Shown: positions 43,433 through 52,858 of the stretch, one piece after another
Position numbering within the stretch: position 1 is the stretch's first letter
Layout of the letters: the number at the start of each line of letters is the position of its first letter
DNA from: Paraburkholderia unamae
GTDB lineage: Bacteria; Pseudomonadota; Gammaproteobacteria; Burkholderiales; Burkholderiaceae
Reading direction: 5' to 3'
Assembly: GCF_003268775.1 (NCBI RefSeq)
Contig: NZ_QLSU01000001.1
Location: forward strand, 496,001 to 560,000
Length of the DNA stretch: 64,000 nt
The notes under the pieces: generated by a model
Database searches by the model: none
What the model was told of the DNA's origin: nothing
Seen by the model: the letters and a program-made list of their open reading frames with translations, nothing else
Position numbers and translations under genes: made by a program

Positions 43433-45070
43433 TCACGCCCCGCGCGCCACCTTCGGCTCGCCCAGCTCGCGCAGCAGGCGCTCGCCCTCCTTCGCGGTAT
43501 AGCGCTTGACGGCCTCGCACCAGCCCCGCGCAAAACCAAGCTGATAAGGCTCGGCGTCCATGCGTTCGAGGTAGCGCAGGGCCACGGCGGCATCGTTGCC
43601 GTCGCCCAGCACACTCTGGAGCCGCGCAAGCGTGCGCGCCACCTCCATGCGCGTGCGGCGCGACGTGAGCGCGGCGAAAAATTCGATCGTGTAGCGCAGA
43701 TACTTCGCGTTGATGCGCGCGCGATGACGGCTCGCCTCGTCGATGGCGGTGAGCTTTTGCGTGCCCGCCAGCTCCTCGTAATAGCGCCGCACGCGCCGCT
43801 TGGCGTGGCGGTGCAGCGAACGCCCGGCCGCGCCCGCGTCGCGTGCGCGGCGCGCCAGTTCGTCGAGCCATTGCAGCCACGCGAGCGCCACCCGCGCATA
43901 ACGCGGCGAGGCCAGCGCCTCGCGCAGCCGTGCGCGGGCGGCAAGACGCTGGGCGTTCGCCTCGTCGCGAATCGCGTCCCAGCGGCCGGGTTCGATATCG
44001 GCGGCGGCGAGCGCCGGGAGCGTGGACTCCACGAATACGTCACGGTCGCGCGCATCGCCCAGCAAGCCGCCGAGCCATTTGAGATCCGGCTCGATGCGCG
44101 TGGTCCATGTGTCGTCGCGCCAGCGCGAGAAAATGCGCATTGCCGTACGCAAACGCCGCTGCGCCACCCGCATCTGATGGATGAATTCGCCGTCGGTGCT
44201 GTCGCGCACGCCGCCGTCATTGCCGAACCACTGCGCGCTGATGTTGCGGCCGATCGCGACGAGCGCGGCCTCGGCCGTGACGGCGCCCGCGAGATCCACG
44301 GCTTGCGCCTTGACGGCCTCGGCGTCGCCGGTCACGCAGCCGGATGCGGCGCGCTCGAGCGCGTCGGTCAGGCGCACGAACGCGGGCACCGCTCCGACCA
44401 GTTCACCGGCGCAGGCGAAAAGCGCTGCGACGATCGGCGCATCGTCCTCGCCTTCGGGCCAGGGTGCGCTCAAGCGCAGTTCGTGCAGGTCGGGGGGCGA
44501 CGCAACGGCGGCGCCGGTGTCGCCTTCACCTTCGGTCTCCTGCGGCGGGACCGACGCCTCGCGCACATATTCGTCGAAGGTGAGCTGCACCTCCACGCCC
44601 TCGCGCGGCCACTGCCAGCGGCTGCGTGTGAACACGAGCGTGGCCGAGGGCTTGAGCTCGTCCGCGGCGCCCAGCGCCTCGCGAAACGGCTCAGGGGCGG
44701 CGTCGAACAGCGCATTGGCGATGCCGCTTGCGTCGAGCGGCGCCTCGAAGATCGGCGCGATGGCGCTCACACCCGGCGTGTGCGCGGACCGGCTCGACAC
44801 GACGACGCATTGCGCCTCGCCGTGCGACTCCACCGCCACCCGCCAACCGGACCGCGCCAGGGTACCGGCGCGGTCGAAGGCCACCGTGGTCACGCGCTCG
44901 CGCACCTGCGCCAGCGCCACGAGCGAGGGCAAGGCGGCGCACAGGCCGGCGGCCAGCGCCGAAGGCGTCGAGTCGCCAGGCGCATCGGTCGCCGCGGCGG
45001 CTTCGGCGTACCTTTTATCCAGCGCTGCCGGGATCACGACATCCAGCACGACTTCGAGAACGCGATCCAT
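43433..45070 (-). CDS. CHAD-domain protein with degenerate CYTH-like N-terminal part
   Basis: 545 residues. The C-terminal half (about 275-535) is a CHAD domain with the conserved-histidine helix GEFIHQMRVAQRRLRTAMRI and, later, RHRARINAKYLRYTIEF. The N-terminal half has strands such as GVEVQLTFDEYVREA in CYTH-like order, but the CYTH catalytic ExExK motif is not seen. CHAD domains are known to bind polyphosphate and, in Ralstonia, to sit on polyphosphate granules. ATG 45070 has TGGAGCG ahead; the frame extends 16 codons further. The gene lies near ppk2, with YdcH between. Confidence 0.85.
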   Translation of the reverse strand: MDRVLEVVLDVVIPAALDKRYAEAAAATDAPGDSTPSALAAGLCAALPSLVALAQVRERVTTVAFDRAGTLARSGWRVAVESHGEAQCVVVSSRSAHTPGVSAIAPIFEAPLDASGIANALFDAAPEPFREALGAADELKPSATLVFTRSRWQWPREGVEVQLTFDEYVREASVPPQETEGEGDTGAAVASPPDLHELRLSAPWPEGEDDAPIVAALFACAGELVGAVPAFVRLTDALERAASGCVTGDAEAVKAQAVDLAGAVTAEAALVAIGRNISAQWFGNDGGVRDSTDGEFIHQMRVAQRRLRTAMRIFSRWRDDTWTTRIEPDLKWLGGLLGDARDRDVFVESTLPALAAADIEPGRWDAIRDEANAQRLAARARLREALASPRYARVALAWLQWLDELARRARDAGAAGRSLHRHAKRRVRRYYEELAGTQKLTAIDEASRHRARINAKYLRYTIEFFAALTSRRTRMEVARTLARLQSVLGDGNDAAVALRYLERMDAEPYQLGFARGWCEAVKRYTAKEGERLLRELGEPKVARGA

Positions 45071-45358
45071 GAACGCTCCAGGTTCTGTGATTGGGCGCGA
45101 AGGGCTAGAACGGTGCAAGCGGTGGGAGAGCCACGAACGGTGTCGCCGCGGGACCGATGGTACACGCGACCCGGCGCCAACGCCCCAGGGAACGTCCCTG
45201 ACCGGCCGCCGTCATTGCCCGGATCTCATTGGCGGAACCCCTGGCGTCGCCCCCGACTCAGCCGGCATCTGATGATGGTCAAGACTGCCATGACGAGACA
45301 GTGGAAAAATGATTACGTTTCAATTTCCCTCATTTTGCACATCTGTCAGGAGTATTGA

Positions 45359-45577
45359 GTGTTCCCAGAGTACAGAGATTTGATTTCGCGCCTGAAGATT
45401 CACGACGACCACTTCGCCCGCATCTTCCATCGCCATAACGAACTGGACCAGCAGATCAAGAACATGGAAGCCGGTGTCGTGGCTTCGCACGGCATGGAAA
45501 TCGAGCAGCTCAAAAAAGAAAAGCTCCAGCTCAAGGACTCGCTGTACGTGATCCTGAGGAAAGCGGCAAACGCCTGA
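45359..45577 (+). CDS. YdcH family protein (DUF465)
   Basis: 72 residues starting with GTG at 45359; CAGGAG lies about 7 bases upstream. The sequence is wholly helical: LISRLKIHDDHFARIFHRHN, ELDQQIKNME and LKKEKLQLKDSLYVIL. This is the standard YdcH/DUF465 short coiled-coil. The role is unknown. An AT-rich patch (GATTACGTTTCAATTTCCC) stands upstream and probably holds the promoter. Confidence 0.9.
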   Translation: MFPEYRDLISRLKIHDDHFARIFHRHNELDQQIKNMEAGVVASHGMEIEQLKKEKLQLKDSLYVILRKAANA

Positions 45578-45810
45578 GCAAGGCAGCGTCCCGCGCCCGA
45601 CCGACCGTGCAGCGGCACGCGTCGGCGGTGGCCGGGTTTGCCTTCGTGCCGCACCGGCAGGTACACACGGCAACATTCCCTGCGTCGCATTGCCGCACTC
45701 ACGCCGTGACTTCCGCGCCGTCGCCTCCCGCCGTCGCCTCCGTTTGCCGGACCCCGCCCTGCCGGCCCCGGCTTCACCCGCCGTTCTCTTCCTGCAAATA
45801 CATCGAAACC

Positions 45811-46902
45811 ATGCCTAAATACGCTCCCCAGCCCATCGAAAGCGACACCGGCTCTGCCACGCGGCCGCCGCTCGTCACGCCCCACAGCGCCGAGCTGCGC
45901 GCCGTCGACAGCGCCGTCGAATCGGCGAGCCAGGCGATCGCCGGCGCCGTTCACGATCTCCTCAGGCCTACGCACGTGCAGCAGAACCCGCCCGGCACAC
46001 TGCTGGAGTCGATCGCAGCGTTGATGCAGGGTATGTCACCCGACGAAGCCGCCCAGTTGCGCAGCATGCTCCTCGAAGGCAACCCGGCCGACTGGCGCAA
46101 TTCGCGCACGCGCCACCCCGACGAAGAACTCGCGTCCGGATGGCGCGAAGGCGCGTATCCGTATCGCAACCTGATGTCGCGCCGCAACTACGAGCGCGAG
46201 AAGTACCGCTTGCAGGTGGAACTGCTCAAGCTCCAGGCCTGGGTACGGGAAAGCGGGCAGCGCGTGGTGATTCTCTTCGAGGGGCGCGACGCGGCCGGCA
46301 AGGGCGGTGCGATCAAGCGCTTCATGGAGCACCTGAACCCGCGCGGCGCGCGCGTGGTGGCGCTCGAAAAGCCCACCGAGCTGGAGCGCAGCCAGTGGTA
46401 TTTCCAGCGCTATGTGCAACATCTGCCGTCGGCGGGCGAGATCGTGCTGTTCGATCGCTCCTGGTATAACCGCGCGGGTGTCGAGCATGTCATGGGGTTC
46501 TGCTCGACGGAGCAATATACGGATTTCATGCAGCAGGCGCCTGAATTCGAGCGCCAGTTGATTCGCAGCGGCATTCACCTCATCAAGTTCTGGTTTTCGG
46601 TGAGCCGGGCGGAACAGCGCCGCCGCTTCAAGGAGCGAAAGGTGCATCCGCTCAAGCAATGGAAGCTGAGCCCGGTCGATCTCGCGTCGCTCGACAAGTG
46701 GGACGAGTACACGCACGCGAAGGAAACAATGTTTTCGCAAACGGATACGGCCGATGCACCCTGGACCGTTGTTCGCTCCGATTGCAAGAAGCGCGCACGG
46801 CTGAACGCCATGCGGTTCGTGCTGCACAAGCTGCCTTATGCGAGCCGGGAGACGGACGCTATTGGGGTGGTGGACCCGTTGCTGGTTAGCCGGGCCTTGT
46901 AA
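45811..46902 (+). CDS. Polyphosphate kinase 2 (PPK2 family)
   Basis: 363 residues: an N-terminal tail of about 125 residues and a PPK2 domain. The Walker A motif is ILFEGRDAAGKGGAIKRFME, the Walker B segment EIVLFDRSWYNRAGVEHVMG, and the lid arginines are in EQRRRFKERKVHPLKQWK. PPK2 enzymes transfer phosphate between polyphosphate and nucleotides, mainly making NTPs or NDPs from polyphosphate. ATG 45811 has no clear ribosome binding site, and an upstream in-frame stretch reads as non-coding. A CHAD protein lies a short distance away, so a polyphosphate-linked task is likely. Confidence 0.92.
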   Translation: MPKYAPQPIESDTGSATRPPLVTPHSAELRAVDSAVESASQAIAGAVHDLLRPTHVQQNPPGTLLESIAALMQGMSPDEAAQLRSMLLEGNPADWRNSRTRHPDEELASGWREGAYPYRNLMSRRNYEREKYRLQVELLKLQAWVRESGQRVVILFEGRDAAGKGGAIKRFMEHLNPRGARVVALEKPTELERSQWYFQRYVQHLPSAGEIVLFDRSWYNRAGVEHVMGFCSTEQYTDFMQQAPEFERQLIRSGIHLIKFWFSVSRAEQRRRFKERKVHPLKQWKLSPVDLASLDKWDEYTHAKETMFSQTDTADAPWTVVRSDCKKRARLNAMRFVLHKLPYASRETDAIGVVDPLLVSRAL

Positions 46903-46986
46903 GCGGCGGTCGGCGAATGGCCGCCCTACCCGCTCGCCACGGTGGCGATAGCTAACGCAGCGTGAATCTCAAAGAACAGCGCGAGC

Positions 46987-47400
46987 ATGAACGACATGAC
47001 GAGGCGAAAAGGGCGTGGGTACATCCACGCCCGGGACGCGATAACCGCATACTTCCGGATTCTGTGGTACCTGCGCAGTATTCTGGCAGGCCTTCTCGTC
47101 GCCTTCTTCGCGCTGTCGATGGCAATGTATTACTTGGGCGGCGCCGTTCAAACCGGTACGCGCGCCCCTTCTTCGCCGGGCGAGGTGCTTTACTTTTGTG
47201 CCGTGACCGCGCTGACCATCGGGTACGGCGACATCGTCGCGACGACCGCAACCGGCCGGATTATCGCTGTATCTCTTGGGCTGCTCGGCGTGTTGATCAC
47301 GGGCGTAACGACTGCCGTCGGCGTCTACGCCATACAGGAAGCCGCCCAACGGATCGGTCTGCCTTCGCACGAGAACCGCGCAACGGCCATCAATGAATAA
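46987..47400 (+). CDS. Small two-helix potassium channel protein
   Basis: 137 residues with two transmembrane helices around the pore loop. The selectivity filter is TALTIGYGDI (about residues 75-84), the T-x-GYGD signature of K+ channels. No RCK/TrkA-N domain follows, so gating would depend on the membrane or another protein. It starts about 85 bases after ppk2 and on the same strand, so it could be in the same transcript. The first helix is LRSILAGLLVAFFALSMAM. Confidence 0.88.
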   Translation: MNDMTRRKGRGYIHARDAITAYFRILWYLRSILAGLLVAFFALSMAMYYLGGAVQTGTRAPSSPGEVLYFCAVTALTIGYGDIVATTATGRIIAVSLGLLGVLITGVTTAVGVYAIQEAAQRIGLPSHENRATAINE

Positions 47401-47479
47401 GCGAGCCAGGATAACCATCGCCTCGCCGTCGCGCCTCGTTGAAACGCAACACCCCAAACAGGGTTTCCCTCATCGGGCG

Positions 47480-48367
47480 CTAGTCTCCGGTTGTGGCGGC
47501 GTGCCCAGGCGCCAATGACTCAAGCAGAAATTGCTGCAACGTCGCCGTCGCGGCAGTCTGGTCTTCCCTGCGCGTATACAACCCAAAACTCGCGTCCGGC
47601 GGCACCGGCAGGCCAAATTCACCCGCGTTGAGCGCACGCATCGTGTCGCGCCGAATGGTCCAGTCGAGCAGGACTCCAATGCCCAGTCCCGCCTGCACGG
47701 CCGACTGGATGGCCGACAGGCTCGCGCTCGTACAGACCACCTTCCACTCAATCCCCGCATCGCGCAGGGACGCAAACAGCGCGTCCTGCCAGGGGCATTG
47801 GCCCGCGAACGCGACGATGGGAACAGGCCCATCGTCGAACGACACGACACCGGTGTTCGTCGCGGCCCAACGCAACGGATGCCGCCACGTCACATCCGGG
47901 CTCAAGTGAATGAGCGAGGGATCTCCGATCACAATATCGAGCTGCCCTTTGACAAGCGCGGTCCCCAAGGTTGCGCTGCCGTCGATCACGATCTCTAGCG
48001 CAACGTTCTCAAAGGATGTCGCAAACTGCTTTAGCGCATGCGGCAGATGCCCTACCGCGATGTCTTCGAGCATCCCCAATCTGACCGTGCCGGCAATCTC
48101 GCCGGTATTGAGCGCGGCCCGCGCGGCCAGGCCCGCGTTGAGCAGCGTGCAGGCATACGGCAGCAGCACATTGCCCGCCGCCGTGGGTTTCACGCCACGC
48201 GGCGAGCGTTGCAGCAGGCGCTGGCCGACATCCTCTTCCAGCCGACGCAACGCCATGCTGATGGCGGCCTGGGTTCGATGCAGCACGACAGCGGCATCGC
48301 TGATATTGCCAGTCTCAACCACGGTGACGAACGTGCGCAAGAGCGTACTGTCGAGATCGCGGGGCAT
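47480..48367 (-). CDS. LysR-type regulator divergent from an EamA exporter
   Basis: 295 residues. N-terminal helix-turn-helix with VETGNISDAAVVLHRTQAAI and SMALRRLEEDVGQRLLQRS, then a typical effector-binding domain. ATG 48367 has AGGAAAA about 6 bases upstream; the frame runs 16 codons further without support. It is divergent from an EamA-type transporter with 94 bases between, the common plan for an exporter and its regulator. The near-palindrome ATAA-N11-TTAT at about 48389-48407 could be its operator. Confidence 0.9.
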   Translation of the reverse strand: MPRDLDSTLLRTFVTVVETGNISDAAVVLHRTQAAISMALRRLEEDVGQRLLQRSPRGVKPTAAGNVLLPYACTLLNAGLAARAALNTGEIAGTVRLGMLEDIAVGHLPHALKQFATSFENVALEIVIDGSATLGTALVKGQLDIVIGDPSLIHLSPDVTWRHPLRWAATNTGVVSFDDGPVPIVAFAGQCPWQDALFASLRDAGIEWKVVCTSASLSAIQSAVQAGLGIGVLLDWTIRRDTMRALNAGEFGLPVPPDASFGLYTRREDQTAATATLQQFLLESLAPGHAATTGD

Positions 48368-48461
48368 AAATTTTCCTGATGCGGAGATAAAAAGTTCGAG
48401 CTTATGGGCTAGCAATCGGTCCCGTTACCATCGGGTGCAGATAAACCGACGAGTCTCTGCA

Positions 48462-49358
48462 ATGCCCGACAAAGCGAGTATGACCCGGCCCCCGGCAATG
48501 ACGGGATTTTCTCCTCGGTGGCCAAGGGTCATTGCGCCGCTGTTCTGCGTGGTTTCGATGTCCAGTATCCAGTTGGGCGGCGCGCTATCCCGGCCGATCT
48601 CCGCCGAATACGGTACCGCCAGCACCACATGGTTACGCCTTTGCATCGCGGCCCTGCTGCTCGCCGTCGTCACCCGGCCGAAGTGGCGCACCTTCACGCG
48701 CGACCACTGGCTCGCCGCTTTCGTGCTGGGAAGCGCGATGGCCGGCATGACGTTGTGCTATTTCGAATCGGTCAATCGCGTGCCGTTGGGCCTCGCCGTG
48801 GCGATTGGCTTTCTTGGCCCGCTTGCCGTCGCGACGGCGGGCGTGCGCCGGATCGGCATGCTCGCGTGGCCCTTGCTTGCCGCGCTGGGCGTGTGGCTAC
48901 TCGCGCGCCATAACGGAGCGTGGGTCGTGGACAGACCGTGGATGCTGCTTTTTCCGGTGGGTACGGCGACATGCTGGGCCGCCTACATCGTGCTGATGAA
49001 GCATATCGGGCAACGATTCGAGGGGCTTGAAGGGCTCGCCACCTCGTTGATCGTCGCCGCTGCCGTGATGACGCCACTCGGGCTCGCCCAGACGCATGGG
49101 CGCATCTCCAGCGCACAAGTGCTGGATGCGGCATGGCTCGCCCTGCTTGTGCCCTTGTTGCCCTATGTGCTCGAACTCAGTGCGCTGCGTCGCATGACTT
49201 CGTCATCGTTTGGAATCCTGATGAGTGCGGAGCCTGCCATTGCAGCGGCGATTGGTTTCGTAGCACTCGCGCAGCCACTCACTCTGCTCCAGTTCGTGGG
49301 CATTCTGTGCGTCGTGGGCGCGAGTGTCGGCTCTATCGTGCAAAACAAGCCGCGATGA
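48462..49358 (+). CDS. EamA-family transporter (RhtA-like)
   Basis: 298 residues with about ten hydrophobic segments in two EamA repeats. SMSSIQLGGALSRPISAEYG and GSAMAGMTLCYFESVNRVPLG are typical of RhtA-like amino-acid exporters (threonine/homoserine type). The second repeat contains ATCWAAYIVLMKHIGQRFEG. ATG 48462 is used; a second ATG is six codons further in. No strong ribosome binding site. Substrate unknown; threonine or homoserine export is an inference from similarity. Confidence 0.9.
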   Translation: MPDKASMTRPPAMTGFSPRWPRVIAPLFCVVSMSSIQLGGALSRPISAEYGTASTTWLRLCIAALLLAVVTRPKWRTFTRDHWLAAFVLGSAMAGMTLCYFESVNRVPLGLAVAIGFLGPLAVATAGVRRIGMLAWPLLAALGVWLLARHNGAWVVDRPWMLLFPVGTATCWAAYIVLMKHIGQRFEGLEGLATSLIVAAAVMTPLGLAQTHGRISSAQVLDAAWLALLVPLLPYVLELSALRRMTSSSFGILMSAEPAIAAAIGFVALAQPLTLLQFVGILCVVGASVGSIVQNKPR

Positions 49359-49499
49359 GCGCTGGCGATATTTCAGAACACCCTGCTCGCACGGCATCTG
49401 CCGCTATGCGCCACAGAGTGAGATGACGGGGAGACATGGCGCATGAAGCCGCAACTGATTTTGATCGCGGGCCATCCTGGGCATGGCCCTTTGGCGCCA

Positions 49500-51293
49500 T
49501 CACGCGGCAGACGGGCCCGTTGACCGGATGGCAATACGCCGGTGGTGGACAGCCAGCGCCGCCTCGCCGCCGCTCGTGGCGTGAAAGAGTCCAAGCTGCT
49601 CGAACTCCTCTTCCTTCAGCGGCGTGATGGCGATATCCGTGTAGGCGTAACGGTCCGGTGCCTTCATGACTGCCCTGAGGGTCGTCTCTGTCTTGAGATA
49701 GAAGCGCAGATATTTTGTCATCTTGACAATGGTCTCACACCAGTAGCGCGGATAGAAACGAAGCCGCGATTCGACCGGCATCCCCCAGCGACGGTCACGG
49801 CGGCGTTTCATTCGCAGGGCGCCCCCTTCGAGCGGATGCACACCCTCGTGTTCGATCATCAGTCTGAACCAGGCAATGGTGCGCATGATCGTCTTCGGCC
49901 GGCCGTTCGGGATCTGCGCTGCCCGCTTGACGATCGTGCGGATGTGGTCGTACGAGTAAAACGTGCTCCAGGCGCACCGATACGCCTCTTCCCATTCGGC
50001 GTCCGACATTTTCGGGTGGTGCGTGACCCGGTGGTTGGTGTCGTATTTGTTGATGTCCGGGTCCATCCATTCCCCGTTCCTTACCATCGTCTGATGATCC
50101 TCGGAACCGGGGAGCGGGGTGAGCATGAAGAATTCGAGAATGTCGATTGGCAATTCACGCTTGATGATCTCGATGTCGCGCAGGATCGATTCTTTCGTGT
50201 CCGCCGGGAATCCGATGATGTAGCCAGCATAGGTAATCGCGCCGTGCGCGCGCCACTGTTGCAGCATGGCGCGGTATTCGGTGATCTTGTTCTGCCGCTT
50301 CTTGGCCGCGATCAGATTCTCGGGATTGATATTCTCAAGCCCGATGAACACGCGACGCACACCCGCGCGCGTTGCCTTCTCGATGAAGTTCGGAATCTTG
50401 TGACAGAGCGTGTCGACCTGGATCGTGAAGCCGCAGTGAATGCCTTCCTTTTCCCGAAGTTCGATGACTCGGTCGAGCAGGATTTCCCAGTCGTGGTTGC
50501 GGGCGAAATTATCGTCCGTGACGAAGAAACGGTCGATGCCCTGCTTTGCGTTCTCGCGGATGATCTTTTCCAGATCGTCGGGAGTGCGAAAGCGACTCTT
50601 ATGCCCCTGCACGTTGATGATGGTACAAAACGAGCACTGATACGGGCAGCCACGACCGAGGTCCACCGAGGTATAGGTCCCCGCCGTTCTTTCAATATGC
50701 TTGCGCGGCAAGAAGGGCTGGGGCGCCCCTTCGAGCGTGGGTAAATCGTCCATGAAGTTATACAGGGGCTTCATTGCACCATTCCACGCGTCGAGAAGGA
50801 TCTCGTCGAAACGCCGCTCCTCGGCCTCGCCAGCGAAGAGCGCCACCCCCATTGCCTGCGCTTGCGTAAGCTCAGCGGGCATCTCGGGCAGCATGGAGAT
50901 GCAGCCAGAAACGTGGAAGCCACCAATCGCAACGGGCAAGCCTGCGGCACGGAACTGGCGGGCGAGGTCGAGGGCGCGCGGGTACTGGTTCGACTGGACA
51001 CCGACCAGACCAATCATCGCTCTCCCGCCCTTTGCCTTCAGGTCGCGAATGATGCGCTCCGGCCACACCCGCTGGTTGGTTTCATCGCATGTTTCGATCT
51101 CGATCTGGACGTCCGCGCCCAGCAGATTTCGCTTGCGCGCGTCATCAGCAAGCGCATACATACACGCCAGTGTATTGGAAGGCATGACCGAGCGGAGCCA
51201 CTGGATCGGGTAGCCGTCGTCGTCGTAATGGGTCGGCTTGATGAGGACGAGAGAGAATCGGATACCGTCGGAAATCGAGTGGATCGTGTCCAT
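49500..51293 (-). CDS. B12-binding-domain radical SAM enzyme of unknown substrate
   Basis: 597 residues. The N-terminal part (about 45-190) looks like a cobalamin-binding Rossmann domain (MIGLVGVQSNQYPRALDLAR and GLPVAIGGFHVSG), and the radical SAM domain has the cluster motif CPYQCSFC (about 219-226). Later VFIGLENINPENL and YAGYIIGFPADT are typical of B12-radical SAM enzymes. The C-terminal third (about 430-597) is helical and rich in aromatic and basic residues. These proteins methylate unactivated carbons or join fragments in lipid and natural product pathways. It stands alone, without partner genes. Start MDTIHSISDG at 51293 is preceded by AGCAGG. Confidence 0.88.
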   Translation of the reverse strand: MDTIHSISDGIRFSLVLIKPTHYDDDGYPIQWLRSVMPSNTLACMYALADDARKRNLLGADVQIEIETCDETNQRVWPERIIRDLKAKGGRAMIGLVGVQSNQYPRALDLARQFRAAGLPVAIGGFHVSGCISMLPEMPAELTQAQAMGVALFAGEAEERRFDEILLDAWNGAMKPLYNFMDDLPTLEGAPQPFLPRKHIERTAGTYTSVDLGRGCPYQCSFCTIINVQGHKSRFRTPDDLEKIIRENAKQGIDRFFVTDDNFARNHDWEILLDRVIELREKEGIHCGFTIQVDTLCHKIPNFIEKATRAGVRRVFIGLENINPENLIAAKKRQNKITEYRAMLQQWRAHGAITYAGYIIGFPADTKESILRDIEIIKRELPIDILEFFMLTPLPGSEDHQTMVRNGEWMDPDINKYDTNHRVTHHPKMSDAEWEEAYRCAWSTFYSYDHIRTIVKRAAQIPNGRPKTIMRTIAWFRLMIEHEGVHPLEGGALRMKRRRDRRWGMPVESRLRFYPRYWCETIVKMTKYLRFYLKTETTLRAVMKAPDRYAYTDIAITPLKEEEFEQLGLFHATSGGEAALAVHHRRIAIRSTGPSAA

Positions 51294-51626
51294 GGCCTGC
51301 TCTGTAGTCCTGTCTGGAAGTCACAAAACCGTGAAGGTCGTCCGTCTTCCGAAGATTGAAGAGGGATCGTGAACTGGCGTGCAGTACAACAACGCGCATC
51401 CTACCTGTCTGGCCCTCTGCTGTGTTTACATTGGGATCCGGTTGGGGTTAACAGGGACGATGACACGGCGGCCGTGGCGGGGGCTTGGCGATTGACGGTG
51501 GCAAGACGTGCTGGTGCGGATTCGTCAAGCGATGTGTCGCGGCCGCGAACGGGTCGAGCAGTGGTTCCTTCTGATGCAGGCGGCATGCAACCTCGCGCGC
51601 ATGCATACACCGGCGGGCAGAGCGCC
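51294..51626. other. Intergenic region upstream of the radical SAM gene
   Basis: About 330 bases without a convincing gene. Small open frames on both strands lack ribosome binding sites. It must hold the radical SAM promoter. A short inverted repeat (TCTTCCGAAGATTGAAGA) lies at about 51346-51363. Confidence 0.4.
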
Positions 51627-52409
51627 CTAAATGCGCAGATCGGCGAGATGCCAGAGTTCGTCCGACAGCCAGAGACGTTGAATGCCGCTATTACCGGCTT
51701 GTCGCGCCGCGTGAGCGAGAAGCGGCGTTTGCGCACTAGCCAGATACGCCACGCTGAGTTCGACGCCCTCGTCGGCGAAGCGTGCCGCGAGCGCTGAAAA
51801 ATGAACCGGCGGCGCAACCGATAGTAGACGAACGCGCGACACCGCACTTGCGCTCGCGCGCAACGAATCGAGCACGGCGGTCGCGACGTCCACAACCGGA
51901 ACAGGCAGTGCGGGAAGCAATGCGGCGGCGATGTCATGACAGGCGACCTCCGGGATCACGATCGTCCGCATGCCGGCCGCGATCGCCCGTCCGGCGGCGC
52001 GCAGGAAGCTCAATTGCCCGTCGAACGCGTCGGCCGATGAGGGCGCCGCAGATCCGGCTTCGTACACGACGACATTCGGTGCCGAACTCGCCTCTGCCAG
52101 ACGGGCGATTTGCGCTTCGAGCGCGCTTGCGAAGTCGAGCATGGCAGGGGTCGCGCACTTGCTCACGACGGCTGCCAGGCCGGAGGGGAAAGCGTCCACG
52201 TCGAGTCTCTCGGCGAGTTGGAGTCGCCTGATTCTGAGCCGTGCAAGACGTGTCGAGGTGCGCGTTTGGCAAAAGGCGATGCGCGTTTGGAATGGATGTG
52301 CGTCCGACCGACAAGCGCGAATCGTGGCGAACGCGAACGTTCCTGATGAATCGGTTGCAGTCCTTAGCGATAGTGCTTTAGCCCTCTCGTCCTGGCGAGG
52401 GTTGCTCAC
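51627..52409 (-). CDS. Possible Asp/Glu racemase-like protein, coupled to the tautomerase gene
   Basis: 260 residues if read from GTG 52409, which overlaps the tautomerase stop as GTGA. The first 75 residues are Arg- and Thr-rich and do not look like folded protein. The remainder (LAAVVSKCATPAMLDFASAL, then AAGMRTIVIPEVACHDIAAA and LLPALPVPVVDVATAVLDSL) has the alternating strand-helix plan of Asp/Glu racemases, with Cys in VACHD where a catalytic Cys might be. The C-terminal part is short for that family. It may be a partly degraded gene or start later, for example at the GTG inside AAVVSK. Confidence in function is low. Confidence 0.45.
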   Translation of the reverse strand: MSNPRQDERAKALSLRTATDSSGTFAFATIRACRSDAHPFQTRIAFCQTRTSTRLARLRIRRLQLAERLDVDAFPSGLAAVVSKCATPAMLDFASALEAQIARLAEASSAPNVVVYEAGSAAPSSADAFDGQLSFLRAAGRAIAAGMRTIVIPEVACHDIAAALLPALPVPVVDVATAVLDSLRASASAVSRVRLLSVAPPVHFSALAARFADEGVELSVAYLASAQTPLLAHAARQAGNSGIQRLWLSDELWHLADLRI

Positions 52410-52789
52410 GTCGCGTACTGCGCCACCCCGTTGCCAAACGACCAGTTCTCCCGCGCGACATCCACGAGATTGACGAACACGTCCTCGCGCCTCACCCCCG
52501 GATCGCGCGCGAGGTTGTCGGCAATCTGCGCAAACAGCGCCTTCTTCTGATCCTGTCCGCGCGTATTGCTCACGGCAATCTGGATCATTATCAGATCGTC
52601 GCTGCGCTCGATGCCCAGGTAATGCCGCCCGAACACAAAGTTATCGGCGTCGTGCTCGGTCACGATCATGAACTGATCGTCCTCGGGCGCCTTGAACACT
52701 TCCATCAACGCAAGGTGAACGCCTTGCATGAGCGCTTTGCGATAGGCAGCGGGCTTGCCTGCGCGAACCGCGATTCGGGTGAATGGCAT
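52406..52789 (-). CDS. Tautomerase-family protein
   Basis: 127 residues starting MPFTRIAVRAGKPAAYRKAL. The first Met is followed by Pro, so the catalytic N-terminal proline of the tautomerase superfamily is present after Met removal. Length and the phrase IMIQIAVSNTRGQDQKKALF fit two-repeat tautomerases. ATG 52789 is the better start because AAGGAG stands about 7 bases upstream and it exposes the proline; an in-frame codon 9 residues earlier does not. It is divergent from the LysR gene and probably its target. Confidence 0.88.
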   Translation of the reverse strand: MPFTRIAVRAGKPAAYRKALMQGVHLALMEVFKAPEDDQFMIVTEHDADNFVFGRHYLGIERSDDLIMIQIAVSNTRGQDQKKALFAQIADNLARDPGVRREDVFVNLVDVARENWSFGNGVAQYAT

Positions 52790-52858
52790 GTCGTGCTCCT
52801 TCGGTGGGTTTGACATGACAGAAGACTAGGCGCGATCTATCATAATGAAAATACATCA

